Notes under the pieces: generated by a model
Database searches by the model: none
Seen by the model: only the letters and a program-made list of their open reading frames with translations
What the model was told of the DNA's origin: nothing
Made by a program: the position numbers and the translations under genes
Shown here: piece by piece, positions 27,069-36,284 of the stretch
Position numbering within the stretch: position 1 is the first letter of the stretch
Layout: each line of letters starts with the position of its first letter
Assembly: GCA_963768765.1 (NCBI GenBank)
Contig: CAVYJK010000005.1
Coordinates: forward strand, 1-64,000
Length of the DNA: 64,000 nt
Direction of reading: 5' to 3'
Source: DASWLF01 sp963768765
GTDB lineage: Bacteria; Desulfobacterota; Desulfobaccia; Desulfobaccales; 0-14-0-80-60-11

Positions 27069-27130
27069 AGGAACTTTTCGGAGCAGGAAGCGGCAGATAA
27101 ACGGCAAACTTGGAAACGAGGTGACAGTAA

Positions 27131-28169
27131 ATGGATTTTTTTAAGCGTCATTTCTTTGCGGCCCTGTTCGCAGTCTTGGGACTGGTGATCGTCGCCTACG
27201 TGGGGGTCCAGGGGAACTTGCAGATCCTTTTCGGGGTGGTGGTGCCTTACCTGGCGGCCCTCATCTTCATCGAGGGGCTTATTTACCGGGTCATCCAGTG
27301 GGCCCGGTCGCCGGTGCCGTTTAAGATTCCCACCACCGCCGCCCAACAAAAATCCCTCCCCTGGATCGAAAGAAACCTGGGGGAGAAGCTGGACAACCCG
27401 TCGAACACCAAGTACCTGATCGGCCGCATGGCCCTGGAGGTGCTGGCGTTTCGCAGCCTCTTCCGCAACCTGCGCACCGAGCTGCGCAAGGACCCGGACA
27501 ACCCCGAGGGGGTCCGGCTGATCCACTGGTCCTACAAGTGGCTGTGGCTGGGGGCCATCGCCTTCCATTACGCCTTTCTGACGGTCTTGATCCGGCACCT
27601 GCGCTTCCTGACCGAGCCGGTGCCCTTTTTCGTGCAGATGGTGGATAAGGTGGACGGCTTCTTCCAGTTTTTCGTGCCCGCGGTTTACCTGAGCGGCATC
27701 GTCCTGGTGGTGGCCGCGTTCTATCTCATCGCCCGGCGGATCACCAACCCGGCCCTGCGGTATATCTCCCTGGCGGCGGATTACTTTCCCCTGCTCCTGA
27801 TCCTGGGGATCGGCACCACCGGCATCCTATTGCGCTACTTCTTCCATACGGACATCGTGGCGGTAAAGCAACTGGCCCTGGGGTTGGTCACTTTCCACCC
27901 CGTGGTGCCCGCGGGCATCAGCCCCCTGTTTTATATCCATCTGTTCCTGGTGTGCGTGCTGTTCGCCTATTTCCCCTTCAGCAAGCTGATGCATGCGCCG
28001 GGGGTGTTCATGAGCCCCACGCGCAACCTGGCCGTGCAACAACCGTTGGGTCAGGCACGTCAACCCCTGGAACTATCCGGTGAAGTTTCATTCGTATGAG
28101 GAATATGAAGACAAATTTAGGGAGGCCATGATCGAGGCTGAGATCCCAGTCGAAAAGGAGCTGGAGTAA
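27131..28169 (+). CDS. dsrM: DsrM, membrane cytochrome b subunit of DsrMKJOP, with one apparent indel
   Basis: DsrM is the NarI-like subunit that binds haem b and exchanges electrons with menaquinone at the membrane, passing them to DsrK. The frame shows about five or six membrane helices with YKWLWLGAIAFHYAFLTVLIRHL and HPVVPAGISPLFYIHLFLVC carrying the histidines. An extra base near 28033 breaks the frame; correction gives CNNRWVRHVNPWNYPVK ... EEYEDKFREAM, the normal DsrM C terminus, 345 residues in total. The stop is at 28167-28169, one base before dsrK. Confidence 0.93.
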
Positions 28170-28170
28170 C

Positions 28171-29815
28171 ATGGCAAAAGCTAAGGTAAAAGTTCCAAAA
28201 CCAGAGGAAATACTGCCTGGGATAAGCTACAAGCCCCCCGACAAAGGGTGGATGGACGTCAAACCGGACTTCCGGCCGGGCACCTATTGCAATCCGGCCA
28301 ATCCCAAGTGGATGGAGTGGATCGGCTATCCCAATCCCCATACCTGGTCGGTAATGGACGAGGACTGGGGGCTGCCTTCGGACTGGAAGGAAATCATCCT
28401 GCAAGGTATGGAGGACCGGCTCAACCGGTTCCGTTCCTTGAAGATCTTTTTCGATATCTGCGTCCGTTGCGGGGCCTGCGCCGACAAGTGCCACTTCTTC
28501 CTGGGCACCGGGGACCCCAAGAACATGCCGGTGCTCCGGGCCGAGCTCCTGCGCTCGGTGTACAAGCGCTACTTCAAAAAGGCCGGCAGATTCCTGGGAG
28601 AGATTGCCGGGGCCCGGGACCTCACGGAAGATGTGCTGAAAGAGTGGTTCTTCTATCTCTACCAGTGCACCGAATGCCGGCGCTGCTCGCTGTTCTGCCC
28701 CTACGGCATCGACATGGCGGAGATGACCATCCTGGGCCGGGAGCTCCTCAGCTCCGTGGGCATCAACATCGATTGGACCATGGCCTCGGTGGCCCAGTGC
28801 TACGACAAGGGCAGCCACATCGGGGCCACCCCCCAGGCCATGAAGGACATGATCGACTTCTTCGCCGAGGAAAACGAGCGGGTCACCGGCATCTACACGC
28901 CCATCACCTATAACCGCAAAGGCGCCGAGATTCTCTTCGTGGCCCCGTCCGGCGACTACTTCGCCGACCCCGGCACCTACACCTTCATGGGCTACCTCCT
29001 GCTGTTCCACTACCTCGACCTGGACTGGACCATAAGCACCTACGCCGGCGGAGGGCGGCAACTTCGGGTTCTTCATGTCCCACGAGATGGGCAAACGGCT
29101 CAACGCCAAGATCTACGCCGAAGCCAAAAGGCTGGGGGTGAAGTGGATCATCGGCGGCGAATGCGGCCACATGTGGCGCATCATCAACCAGTACATGGAC
29201 ACCTGGAACGGCCCGGCGGATTTCCTGGAGGTGCCCAAATCGCCCGTCACGGGCACGGTGTTCGAGAACGCCGCGGCCACCCGAATGGTGCACATCTCGG
29301 AGTTCACCGCGGACCTCATCCATCATGGCAAATTAAACCTGGACCCCCAGAGAAACGCCCATATCAAGCTGACCTTCCACGACTCCTGCAACACCTCCCG
29401 GGGCATGGGAATCTTCGAGGAGCCCCGCTACATCATCAAGAACGTGGTGCCCGAGGGCAACTTCGTGGAGATGCCGCCCAACACCATCCGGGAGAAGACC
29501 TTCTGCTGCGGCAGCGGCAGCGGTTTCAACGCCGATGAGTATCTGGAAACCAGGATGAGGGGAGGGCTGCCCCGGGCCAACGCCGTGAGATTCGTGCACG
29601 ACAAATACGGGGTCAACCACCTGGGCTGCATCTGCGCCATCGACCGGGCCGTCTTGCCCACTCTTTTAGGTTACTGGGTCCCGGAAGTCGAGGTGACCGG
29701 CATCTCGGAGATGGTGGGCAATGCCCTGGTGTTCGAAGGCGAAAGCGAGCGCACCACCGATCTCCGGGACCGGGACCTGGAAGGGGTGGAGGAAGCCGTG
29801 GAGGAAGAGGAATAA
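28171..29815 (+). CDS. dsrK: DsrK, HdrD-like catalytic iron-sulfur subunit, with one apparent indel
   Basis: DsrK is the cytoplasmic subunit thought to reduce the DsrC trisulfide using electrons from DsrM. It has two [4Fe-4S] motifs (CVRCGACADKCHF and CTECRRCSLFCP), then the CCG-type cluster residues IIGGECGHMW, HDSCNTSRG, TFCCGSGSGF and GCICAIDRAV, all with Cys. One extra G near 29051 interrupts the frame; without it the protein is 547 residues, the usual length. The gene ends two bases before dsrJ. DsrAB and DsrC genes are not in the window. Confidence 0.94.
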
Positions 29816-29816
29816 C

Positions 29817-30308
29817 ATGGCTGAATACAAAAACGAATTTGGGGAATTTGCAGAGCGTCCAAAGGTGCCGAAGAAGATTTATGACCTGAAATATGTCATC
29901 GCCGGCCTGGTGGTCTTCTTCGTGGTGGCGTCTTTTACATTATGGCCAAATCTGGGAAAAACCGTCCCGGTGCCCCAACCGAAACTCGACACCCCGGTCA
30001 TTCAGAAACTGGCCCAGGCCGACCGGAAATGCGTGCTCCCGACTTCCGAAATGCGGGCTACTCACATGCAGATGCTCATCACCTGGCGGGAAACCGTGGT
30101 CCGCAGCAAGGAGAAGGGGGCCCTCGACGGCCGGGAATTTGTCGCCCCCGACGGCAAGAAATACCTTGCCAGCCTTACCAATACCTGTATGGAGTGCCAC
30201 TCGAACAAGGCCGAGTTCTGCGATTCGTGTCATAACTATGCCGCGGTCGCGCCTAACTGTTGGGGTTGTCATCTGGAAACGGGCAAGAAGCTGGCGGAGG
30301 CTAAGTGA
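29817..30308 (+). CDS. dsrJ: DsrJ, triheme cytochrome c subunit
   Basis: 163 residues with an uncleaved N-terminal anchor (YVIAGLVVFFVVASFTLW) and three CxxCH haem motifs near the C terminus: CMECH, CDSCH and CWGCH. DsrJ is the periplasmic cytochrome of the complex, with one haem of unusual Cys/His ligation in studied members. The ATG at 29817 uses the GGAGGAAGAGGAA end of dsrK as ribosome site, and the stop overlaps the dsrO start (TGATG). Confidence 0.95.
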   Translation: MAEYKNEFGEFAERPKVPKKIYDLKYVIAGLVVFFVVASFTLWPNLGKTVPVPQPKLDTPVIQKLAQADRKCVLPTSEMRATHMQMLITWRETVVRSKEKGALDGREFVAPDGKKYLASLTNTCMECHSNKAEFCDSCHNYAAVAPNCWGCHLETGKKLAEAK

Positions 30309-31120
30309 TGGGTATGGATAGAAGAGAATTTATCAGGCTGGCCGGACTCTCCGCCCTGTTGGGACTGGGAGGTAAAGGGGCTTTTGAAATAGTGCGTCCG
30401 GGCCAGGCCCTGGCCGGGTTCGAGCCGGAGGCCAAGGCCCTGGAGGGCAAAAGATGGGTCATGGTGGTGAACATGCAGAAACTGGACGAAGCCACCGCCA
30501 GCAAGTGCATCGAGGCCTGCAACCGGGTCCACAACGTCCCTGACTATAATGATCCCAAGGATCCCAAGGACGCCCTTGCTCCCGCGGTCAAAAACCGTTA
30601 TGAGATCAAGTGGATCTGGACCGAGCACTTTCACAATGCTTTCCCCGGGGAAGAATACGAAGGCATGCCGGAGAAGGTCAAGGCCATGCCTTTTCTGCTG
30701 CTCTGCAACCACTGCAACAATCCGCCCTGCGTCCGGGTGTGCCCCACCAAGGCCACCTTCCAGCGGGAGGACGGCATCGTCATGATGGACATGCACCGGT
30801 GCATCGGCTGCCGGTTCTGCATGGCGGGATGTCCGTTCGGGGCCCGGAGCTTCAACTGGCGGGACCCCCGGCCTTTCGTCAAGGACGTCTATCCGGGGTA
30901 TCCCACCCGGGAAATCGGGGTGGTGGAAAAGTGCACCTTCTGCGCCGAGCGGCTGGCCCAGGGCCTAATGCCGGCCTGCGTGGAGGCCTCCCGGGGAGCC
31001 CTGGTCTTCGGCGACCTGGCGGATGAGAAGTCCGAGGTGCGGCAGACTCTGGGGAAATACTTCACCATCCGCCGCAAAACCCATCTCGGTACGAACCCGC
31101 AAGTCTACTATATCGTGTGA
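30308..31120 (+). CDS. dsrO: DsrO, periplasmic ferredoxin-like subunit with Tat signal
   Basis: 270 residues. The N terminus MDRREFIRLAGLSALLGLGG is a twin-arginine signal, so the folded protein is exported with its clusters. Four-cluster ferredoxin motifs follow: CNHCNNPPCVRVCP, CIGCRFCMAGCP, CTFCAERLAQGLMPAC and an early C...C pair. DsrO links DsrJ and DsrP electron transfer on the periplasmic face. ATG at 30308 in the TGATG overlap; an in-frame GTG at 30305 and ATG at 30314 are alternatives. Confidence 0.95.
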   Translation: MGMDRREFIRLAGLSALLGLGGKGAFEIVRPGQALAGFEPEAKALEGKRWVMVVNMQKLDEATASKCIEACNRVHNVPDYNDPKDPKDALAPAVKNRYEIKWIWTEHFHNAFPGEEYEGMPEKVKAMPFLLLCNHCNNPPCVRVCPTKATFQREDGIVMMDMHRCIGCRFCMAGCPFGARSFNWRDPRPFVKDVYPGYPTREIGVVEKCTFCAERLAQGLMPACVEASRGALVFGDLADEKSEVRQTLGKYFTIRRKTHLGTNPQVYYIV

Positions 31121-31128
31121 GGTAGGTC

Positions 31129-32286
31129 ATGCTTGAAAAGGCGCTAGTCGGCACTAAGAGATATTACGGACTGCTGGCAATCCTGGCAGGTATCTTCGCC
31201 CTGGGGTTTCTGTTCTACCTCAAGCAGTTGCAATTCGGCTTGGGGATCACCGGCATGGGCCGGGACGTCTCCTGGGGCTTTTACATCGCCCAGTTCACTT
31301 ACCTGGTGGGCGTGGCCGCCTCCGCCGTCATGGTGGTCCTGCCTTATTATCTGCATAATTACAAGGCCTTTGGCCGGGTGACCATCCTGGGCGAGTTTCT
31401 GGCGGTGTCCGCGGTGATCATGTGCGTCACGTTCGTTCTCGTGGACATGGGGCGGCCGGACCGGGTCTTCAACGTCTTTAAGTATCCCACGCCCAACTCG
31501 GTCATGTTCTGGGATATCATCGTCTTGAACGGTTATCTCCTGCTCAATATCCTCATCGGCTGGAACGTGCTGGAGTGCGAGCGCCATTCGGTGCCGCCGC
31601 CCAAATGGATTAAGTTCCTGATTTACGTCTCCATCCCCTGGGCCGTCAGCATCCACACGGTAACGGCCTTTCTGTATGCCGGCCTTCCCGGCCGGGGCTA
31701 CTGGCTCACCGCCATCATGGCGCCCCGGTTTCTATCCTCGGCCTTTGCCGCGGGTCCGGCGCTGTTGACTCTCTTGTGCCTGACCGTGCGGAAATACACC
31801 AAGTTCGATCCGGGGAAGGAACAGATTCAAAGCCTGGCCAAGATCGTCACCTACGCCACGTTGGTCAACGTCTTCTTCTTTCTCTGCGAAATCTTCACCG
31901 TGTTTTACAGCCAAATCCCGGACCACATGCTGCACTTCAAGTACCTGTTCGCCGGCATTGATGGCCACGCCCGGCTGGTGCCCTTCATGTGGTTCTCCAT
32001 CGTGGGGATGAGCCTCACCGCCATCCTGTTGGTGAACCCGAAGTTTCGACAGAATGAAACCACCCTGGCGGCCCTGTGCGGCATGGTAATCATCACCACC
32101 TGGATCGACAAAGGGCTGGGCTTGATGACCGGCGGTTTCGTCCCCAACCCCCTGGAGAAGGTGACCGAATACTGGCCCACCGTGCCTGAAGCACTCATCA
32201 CCCTGGGGGTGTGGGCCATGGGGTTCCTGGTTCTCACCCTCCTGTACAAGGTGGCCGTCTCCATCAAGGAGGAGATCAGGGCCTAG
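31129..32286 (+). CDS. dsrP: DsrP, NrfD-like integral membrane subunit
   Basis: 385 residues with about ten membrane helices, of the NrfD/PsrC family. Segments such as GRDVSWGFYIAQFTYLVGVA, FVLVDMGRPDRVFNVFKYPTPNSVMFWD and WAVSIHTVTAFLYAGLPGR are typical. DsrP is thought to react with menaquinone on the periplasmic side together with DsrO. It is the last gene of dsrMKJOP. A CCGGGCCC/GGGCCCGG hairpin lies about 60 bp downstream. Confidence 0.95.
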   Translation: MLEKALVGTKRYYGLLAILAGIFALGFLFYLKQLQFGLGITGMGRDVSWGFYIAQFTYLVGVAASAVMVVLPYYLHNYKAFGRVTILGEFLAVSAVIMCVTFVLVDMGRPDRVFNVFKYPTPNSVMFWDIIVLNGYLLLNILIGWNVLECERHSVPPPKWIKFLIYVSIPWAVSIHTVTAFLYAGLPGRGYWLTAIMAPRFLSSAFAAGPALLTLLCLTVRKYTKFDPGKEQIQSLAKIVTYATLVNVFFFLCEIFTVFYSQIPDHMLHFKYLFAGIDGHARLVPFMWFSIVGMSLTAILLVNPKFRQNETTLAALCGMVIITTWIDKGLGLMTGGFVPNPLEKVTEYWPTVPEALITLGVWAMGFLVLTLLYKVAVSIKEEIRA

Positions 32287-32421
32287 GGGCGCCGGAGCCG
32301 CCTGGTTCCGGGTAGTTCGTTGCTGAATGAGGAAGTAATTCGGTGGCCCGGGCCCAGATCTTCGGGGCCCGGCTGCCGTTTAACCCGGGGTCCTGAAAGG
32401 GACCCAAACAATATTTGATCT

Positions 32422-32477
32422 AGGGGCGGACCTGCGTGTCTGCCCGAATTGGGCGCACCCTTGGGTGCGCCCTTACA
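32422..32477. repeat. Palindromic TAGGGGCG...CTTACA repeat after dsrP
   Basis: It contains GGGGCGGACCTGCG facing TGTCTGCCC and a perfect stem GGGCGCACCC / GGGTGCGCCC around TT (32450-32471). It is closely related to 7407-7467. It separates dsrP from the ferredoxin gene. Confidence 0.7.
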
Positions 32478-32519
32478 AGAAAATTGAATTAGTGAGTCTG
32501 CTGAAGGGGGTGAAATTAA

Positions 32520-32708
32520 ATGGCCTGGCAGGTTGAAGTCGATTCTGATAAATGCACGGGGGACGAAGAGTGCGTCAACGTTTGTCCGACGGGCGTTTTC
32601 GAAATGCAGGAAGGCAAAGCGGTGCCGGTGAACGAAGAAGAGTGCCTGGGCTGTGAGTCCTGTGTGGAGGTCTGCCCCTCTGGTGCGATTACGATCACCG
32701 AAATCTAA
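32520..32708 (+). CDS. Two-cluster ferredoxin with a CxxDxxC first site
   Basis: 62 residues. The second site is a full CLGCESCVEVCP [4Fe-4S] motif. The first reads CTGDEECVNVCP, with Asp where the second Cys would be. The same CxxDxxC pattern occurs in Desulfovibrio africanus ferredoxin III and Pyrococcus ferredoxin, where the cluster interconverts between 3Fe and 4Fe forms. Ribosome site GGGGGTGA, and a strong terminator follows. Its place after dsrMKJOP suggests service in the same electron network, but it may have its own promoter. Confidence 0.93.
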   Translation: MAWQVEVDSDKCTGDEECVNVCPTGVFEMQEGKAVPVNEEECLGCESCVEVCPSGAITITEI

Positions 32709-32732
32709 GCGGCAAATTCCCTGAGGCGCCAA

Positions 32733-32764
32733 AACGCCGGCCTGGGACCAGGCCGGCGTTTTTT
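32733..32764 (+). terminator. Rho-independent terminator of the ferredoxin gene
   Basis: A 13-bp perfect stem, AACGCCGGCCTGG with CCAGGCCGGCGTT around GA, runs straight into TTTT. It is the clearest terminator in the window. Confidence 0.93.
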
Positions 32765-32879
32765 GTGGGCTTAAAAAGTCTTACGGTCCGGGCCGGGACT
32801 TTGCCGTCTTCTGGTTTAGTTCAAGGCGGCAGCAGCCTGGGGCCTTTGGCCTGCCCCGGGCTCACTCTGCCCGGAGCCT

Positions 32880-33347
32880 TCACATCTTGAAAGGGTTGAC
32901 CAGGTGCACCGGCACCGGGGAGTTGGCCATGACCTTCCGGGCCACGCTGCCGAAATCCGGGCTCTTCTGGTCAAGCTCTTCGGTGCCGCGGCCGTGGGTG
33001 GTCAGGACCACCAGGTCCGCCTTCTCTTGCTTGATCATCTTCAGGATCTCGGTGGCGGCGTCGCCCTGCACCAGGCGCATCTTCAGGTTCGGACAGGCTT
33101 TCAGTTCCTTCTCGCACACCGATTCCATCTGCTGCTTGGCGTGCTTGACCTCCCAGTCCCGAAAATGTTTCAGATGCTCCTCACTGGGATAGCTCCCCCA
33201 CGCCGGGAAATGGGTCATCAGGTCTACTCCCACGTAAAGCACGATGACTTTTGCCTGGTACTTCTCGGCCAGCGAGGAGACGTGCTTGGCAGCTTTGATG
33301 GAATTCTTGGACAGATCGGTGGGCCAGAGAATGGTGCGCACTTCCAT
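32880..33347 (-). CDS. Universal stress protein (UspA family)
   Basis: 155 residues with the alpha/beta fold pattern: TILWPTDLSKNSIKAAKH, an Asp-rich first strand, VIVLYV, then LVVLTTHGRG and FGSVARKVMANSPVPVHLV. The loop resembles GxxGx9GS, so ATP binding is likely. GGGAGGT precedes the ATG. Single gene, convergent with the ferredoxin. Confidence 0.9.
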   Translation of the reverse strand: MEVRTILWPTDLSKNSIKAAKHVSSLAEKYQAKVIVLYVGVDLMTHFPAWGSYPSEEHLKHFRDWEVKHAKQQMESVCEKELKACPNLKMRLVQGDAATEILKMIKQEKADLVVLTTHGRGTEELDQKSPDFGSVARKVMANSPVPVHLVNPFKM

Positions 33348-33559
33348 GGAAGACCTCCCTAAAATAGGTGTTATACAAGGACTTACCCGGGTTTTTCAAA
33401 ATATAATACATCCCGAGAAATATGGAAGGGCTTTAGTGGCGCATAAGCCTTTTTCTCTCCTTAAAATCTTGGAGGTGGCAGGTCTTCTCGAGCTATGAGG
33501 TTGGCTTTTCGGGAGCCGGGGGCGGGGCCTGAGGGCCAGGCCATCGCCGCCGGCAGGCC

Positions 33560-34060
33560 TCAGGGAAGCCCCAGGTATTCTTTGATGAACCGGCCCAGCT
33601 CCGCGATCCCTCGCGGGTGGAAGACCGGCAAGGGGGACTCCACGGGCTCCGGGCTTACCAGGGCCACCACCCGGGAGTGGTCCGGCAGGACCTCTTCCAG
33701 GTCCGGGCCCACCAGGACGATCTTGGGCAGGGACGAGGTCTTGTAGCCTTCCACCAGGACCAGGTCCGCTTCCGGCGGTAGCGCCGCCAGGACCGTAGCA
33801 AGAGGCGGGTCAGCGGGGAAGGATTGGGTAACTTGCAGCAGACCAGGGGCCGCCAGGGCTACGGCCTGGGCTCCGGCCCGGCGGAACTTGCCGGTGTCCT
33901 TGCCGTCGTCGCTGAGAGAGGCCTTGTGGCTGTGCTTGACGACGGCCACCTTGAGGCCCTGGGCCCCGAACCAGCCCAGGAGCCGGCAGATGAGTTCCGT
34001 CTTACCCGACCCCGACGGGCCCACGAAAGACATGATCTTAGCCGCTGCCGGGCGGTGCAA
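33560..34060 (-). CDS. mobB: Molybdopterin-guanine dinucleotide biosynthesis protein B
   Basis: 166 residues with Walker A FVGPSGSGKTELI, VAVVKHSHK, the D-GKDTGKFRRAGA segment and VLVEGYK, all MobB marks. MobB is a GTP-binding helper of MobA in making the molybdenum cofactor used by formate dehydrogenases and similar enzymes. A TTG start at 34060 follows GAGGAGAGACC; an internal ATG at 34033 gives a form starting at MSFVG. mobA is not in the window. Confidence 0.92.
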   Translation of the reverse strand: MHRPAAAKIMSFVGPSGSGKTELICRLLGWFGAQGLKVAVVKHSHKASLSDDGKDTGKFRRAGAQAVALAAPGLLQVTQSFPADPPLATVLAALPPEADLVLVEGYKTSSLPKIVLVGPDLEEVLPDHSRVVALVSPEPVESPLPVFHPRGIAELGRFIKEYLGLP

Positions 34061-34273
34061 GGTCTCTCCTCAGGGGGGATTGCCGTCCCGCAGGTTTTTT
34101 GGAAACGCCGCGCTCCCTCCTAATATAACCCGGTTCAGGGTGCAGCCCGCAAGCCTAATCAGTGGAAAAGTTCCCATGATTTAAGAATTTTAACTCAACT
34201 CCAGCCGATTTCCTTTGCATGGAAGCGGAAAAGGTTATAAAAAATTATCAGAATAACCAGGTTGAGGAAATAC

Positions 34274-34840
34274 ATGGAAACCAATTCTTTCAAGACGAAT
34301 CTTCGCCGTTTCAGGCCCTGGTTGGCCTGGTTCAGTTTGCTGGCCATGCTCTTTTTCGGCTGCCAGTCCCAGGAACCCCCGTTGCGCCCGGGCGCGGCCG
34401 AGTTCAAGAAGGAAGTGAAAGATTGCATTGCGACGCTGCAAACCTCCTTGATCGAACCGCTGTCCAAAAGGAATATCCCGGCCCTCAACGAAACCTTGCA
34501 GAAAGTGGAGCCCCAGGCCGTCAAGTTGTGCCGCATGTGCCCCTTCAGGATCGGCGTCCTCAACCAGGAAGGCTACACTTTGACGGTATACCCCCCGAAA
34601 GAGGGCGCCGCCGATAACTTCTCCAATTATGAAGTAGTCGTCCAGGCCCTGAAGAGCCGCCGGACCGCCACCCAGCGTTTCTTCATGCAGGATGGCTCCC
34701 AGCTTTACATCATCTGCGTTCCGCTCCTTAAGGATGACAATGTCTTGGGCCTTCTGGCTCTGGCCGTGAACGCCGATGAAGCCAAGAAAAGGTGGGACAT
34801 GACGGCAGAGGAATTTCTGGCCATTGATTTCAACCGCTGA
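34274..34840 (+). CDS. Lipoprotein with Cache-like sensor region
   Basis: 188 residues from the ATG after GAGGAAA. A signal peptide (WLAWFSLLAMLFFGC) ends at a lipobox Cys near residue 30. The mature part has a helical stretch, CRMCPFRIGVLNQEGYTLTVYPP, and a FFMQDGSQLYIICVPLLKDDNVLG segment like single Cache or PAS-fold periplasmic sensors. No signalling domain is attached. It lies 42 bp before the STAS-MlaE gene, so it may belong with the lipid transporter. Confidence 0.65.
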   Translation: METNSFKTNLRRFRPWLAWFSLLAMLFFGCQSQEPPLRPGAAEFKKEVKDCIATLQTSLIEPLSKRNIPALNETLQKVEPQAVKLCRMCPFRIGVLNQEGYTLTVYPPKEGAADNFSNYEVVVQALKSRRTATQRFFMQDGSQLYIICVPLLKDDNVLGLLALAVNADEAKKRWDMTAEEFLAIDFNR

Positions 34841-34882
34841 GTTTCCACTGCAGGTTAATCCCGGCTTGGCCCTTCCCTGATC

Positions 34883-36025
34883 ATGAGAAAAGCGGCGGCA
34901 TCCCGGCAGGATTACCACATCGAGGTCTCAGGTGAGAAAGGCCAAGTCGTCCTGGCCATCGCGGGCCGCCTGTCCCTGGCTAACCTGACCCCCTTGCGGG
35001 AAGAGATTCAGGGCCTGCTGCGGGAGATGGCCCCGGCCAGCCTGACCGTGGATCTTGCCGGAGTAGATTATCTGGACAGCGCTGGGGCCCTGGTCCTCCT
35101 GGAAGTGGAGGGCGAAGCCCGGTCCCGGGACCTGCCTTTCAGCTTTGTCAATCTGACCCCGGAGGTCCAGGGGATCCTGGACCTCATCGACCCTCAGTCC
35201 CTTGCCACGCCGCCCCTCATCTCCCAGCGGCCCTCCAGCCTCATGGAGCAGTTGGGGGAGGCCACCCTGAGATTTCTCAGCGACCTGGTCCAGGTGCTGA
35301 CTTTCCTGGGCGAGCTCCTCCTGTCCCTGTTCTCCTCGCTGCTCCATCCCCGTTCCGTCCGGTGGGGGGAGGTGCTCTTCTACCTGAAAAGGGCGGGGGT
35401 GGACGGGCTGCCCATCGTGGGGCTCATCAGCGTGCTCCTGGGCCTCATCATTGCCTTCATGTCCTCGCTCCAGCTCAAGCAGTTCGGGGCCAACATCTAC
35501 GTGGCCTCCCTCCTGGGCATCGCCATGGTCAAGGAGCTGGGGCCCATCATGACCGCCATCCTGGTGGCCGGGCGCTCCGGTTCGGCCTTTGCCGCGGAGA
35601 TCGGCACCATGATGGTCAACGAAGAAGTGGACGCCATGGTGACCATGGGCTTCGACCCCGTGCGCTTCCTGGCCGTGCCCAAGGTCCTGGCCACGGTTAT
35701 TGCGGTGCCTCTGCTTACCCTCTACGCCGATCTTTTCGGCATCCTGGGCGGGCTCATCGTGGGGGTGTGGGGTCTCGACCTCACCGTGTTCACTTACATT
35801 ACCGAGACCCAAAAAAGCCTGGACCTCTTTGATCTGATCTCCAGCCTCATCAAGGCGGCGGTCTTTGCGGTGCTCATCGCCGGCATCGGCTGCCAGCGGG
35901 GTTTTCAGGTGCAGGGCGGGGCCCAGAGCGTGGGCGCGGCCACGACCTCCGCGGTGGTGGCGGCCATCTTCCTCATTATCGTCACCGACTCGGCCTTTGC
36001 CCTGGTCCTGAACTATATAAGGTAA
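34883..36025 (+). CDS. MlaE-family permease with fused N-terminal STAS domain
   Basis: 380 residues. Residues about 10-105 form a STAS domain (VVLAIAGRLSLANL, VDLAGVDYLDSAGALVLLEVE), as in the separate MlaB protein. The rest is the MlaE permease, with GLISVLLGLIIAFMSSLQLKQFG, LGPIMTAILVAGRSGSAFAAEIGTM and MGFDPVRFLAVPKVLAT, about five helices. It forms the membrane core of an MCE-type phospholipid transporter. The ribosome site is weak. Confidence 0.92.
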   Translation: MRKAAASRQDYHIEVSGEKGQVVLAIAGRLSLANLTPLREEIQGLLREMAPASLTVDLAGVDYLDSAGALVLLEVEGEARSRDLPFSFVNLTPEVQGILDLIDPQSLATPPLISQRPSSLMEQLGEATLRFLSDLVQVLTFLGELLLSLFSSLLHPRSVRWGEVLFYLKRAGVDGLPIVGLISVLLGLIIAFMSSLQLKQFGANIYVASLLGIAMVKELGPIMTAILVAGRSGSAFAAEIGTMMVNEEVDAMVTMGFDPVRFLAVPKVLATVIAVPLLTLYADLFGILGGLIVGVWGLDLTVFTYITETQKSLDLFDLISSLIKAAVFAVLIAGIGCQRGFQVQGGAQSVGAATTSAVVAAIFLIIVTDSAFALVLNYIR

Positions 36026-36072
36026 AACCTTCCGGGTCAGTTTTATGTTCGATCAGATGAGTCAGAGGCTTT

Positions 36073-36215
36073 AAGTCCCCCTTGTTTAAAGGGGAGCGGT
36101 TGGATTCAGGGGGTATTATCCTGCTTAGAACGGGGATAATATTGGTTTGTAATGCGTTCGCTTAAGCATCGCTTTTGTCGTAGGGCGGGGTTCCCCCACC
36201 CTGTTCAGAAAAGGG
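36073..36215. repeat. Intergenic palindromes between mlaE and mlaF
   Basis: AGTCCCCCTTGTTTAAAGGGG with a nearby ATTCAGGGGG belongs to the TCCCCCTTT...AAAGGGGG family also seen at 48745, 60250 and 63609. A second G/C hairpin follows at about 36182-36224. It lies inside the lipid-transport cluster, so mlaF may have its own promoter. Confidence 0.6.
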
Positions 36216-36284
36216 GGGGACCCCGTAATAATCATCGGGTTTAAATGTCCTTCTGATTACGGAAGGCCACACTAGGGTACACCC

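Noticed and set aside
28171..29815. dsrK as a split or pseudogene
   Set aside because: A single extra base explains the break, and every cluster Cys and the full normal length are kept.
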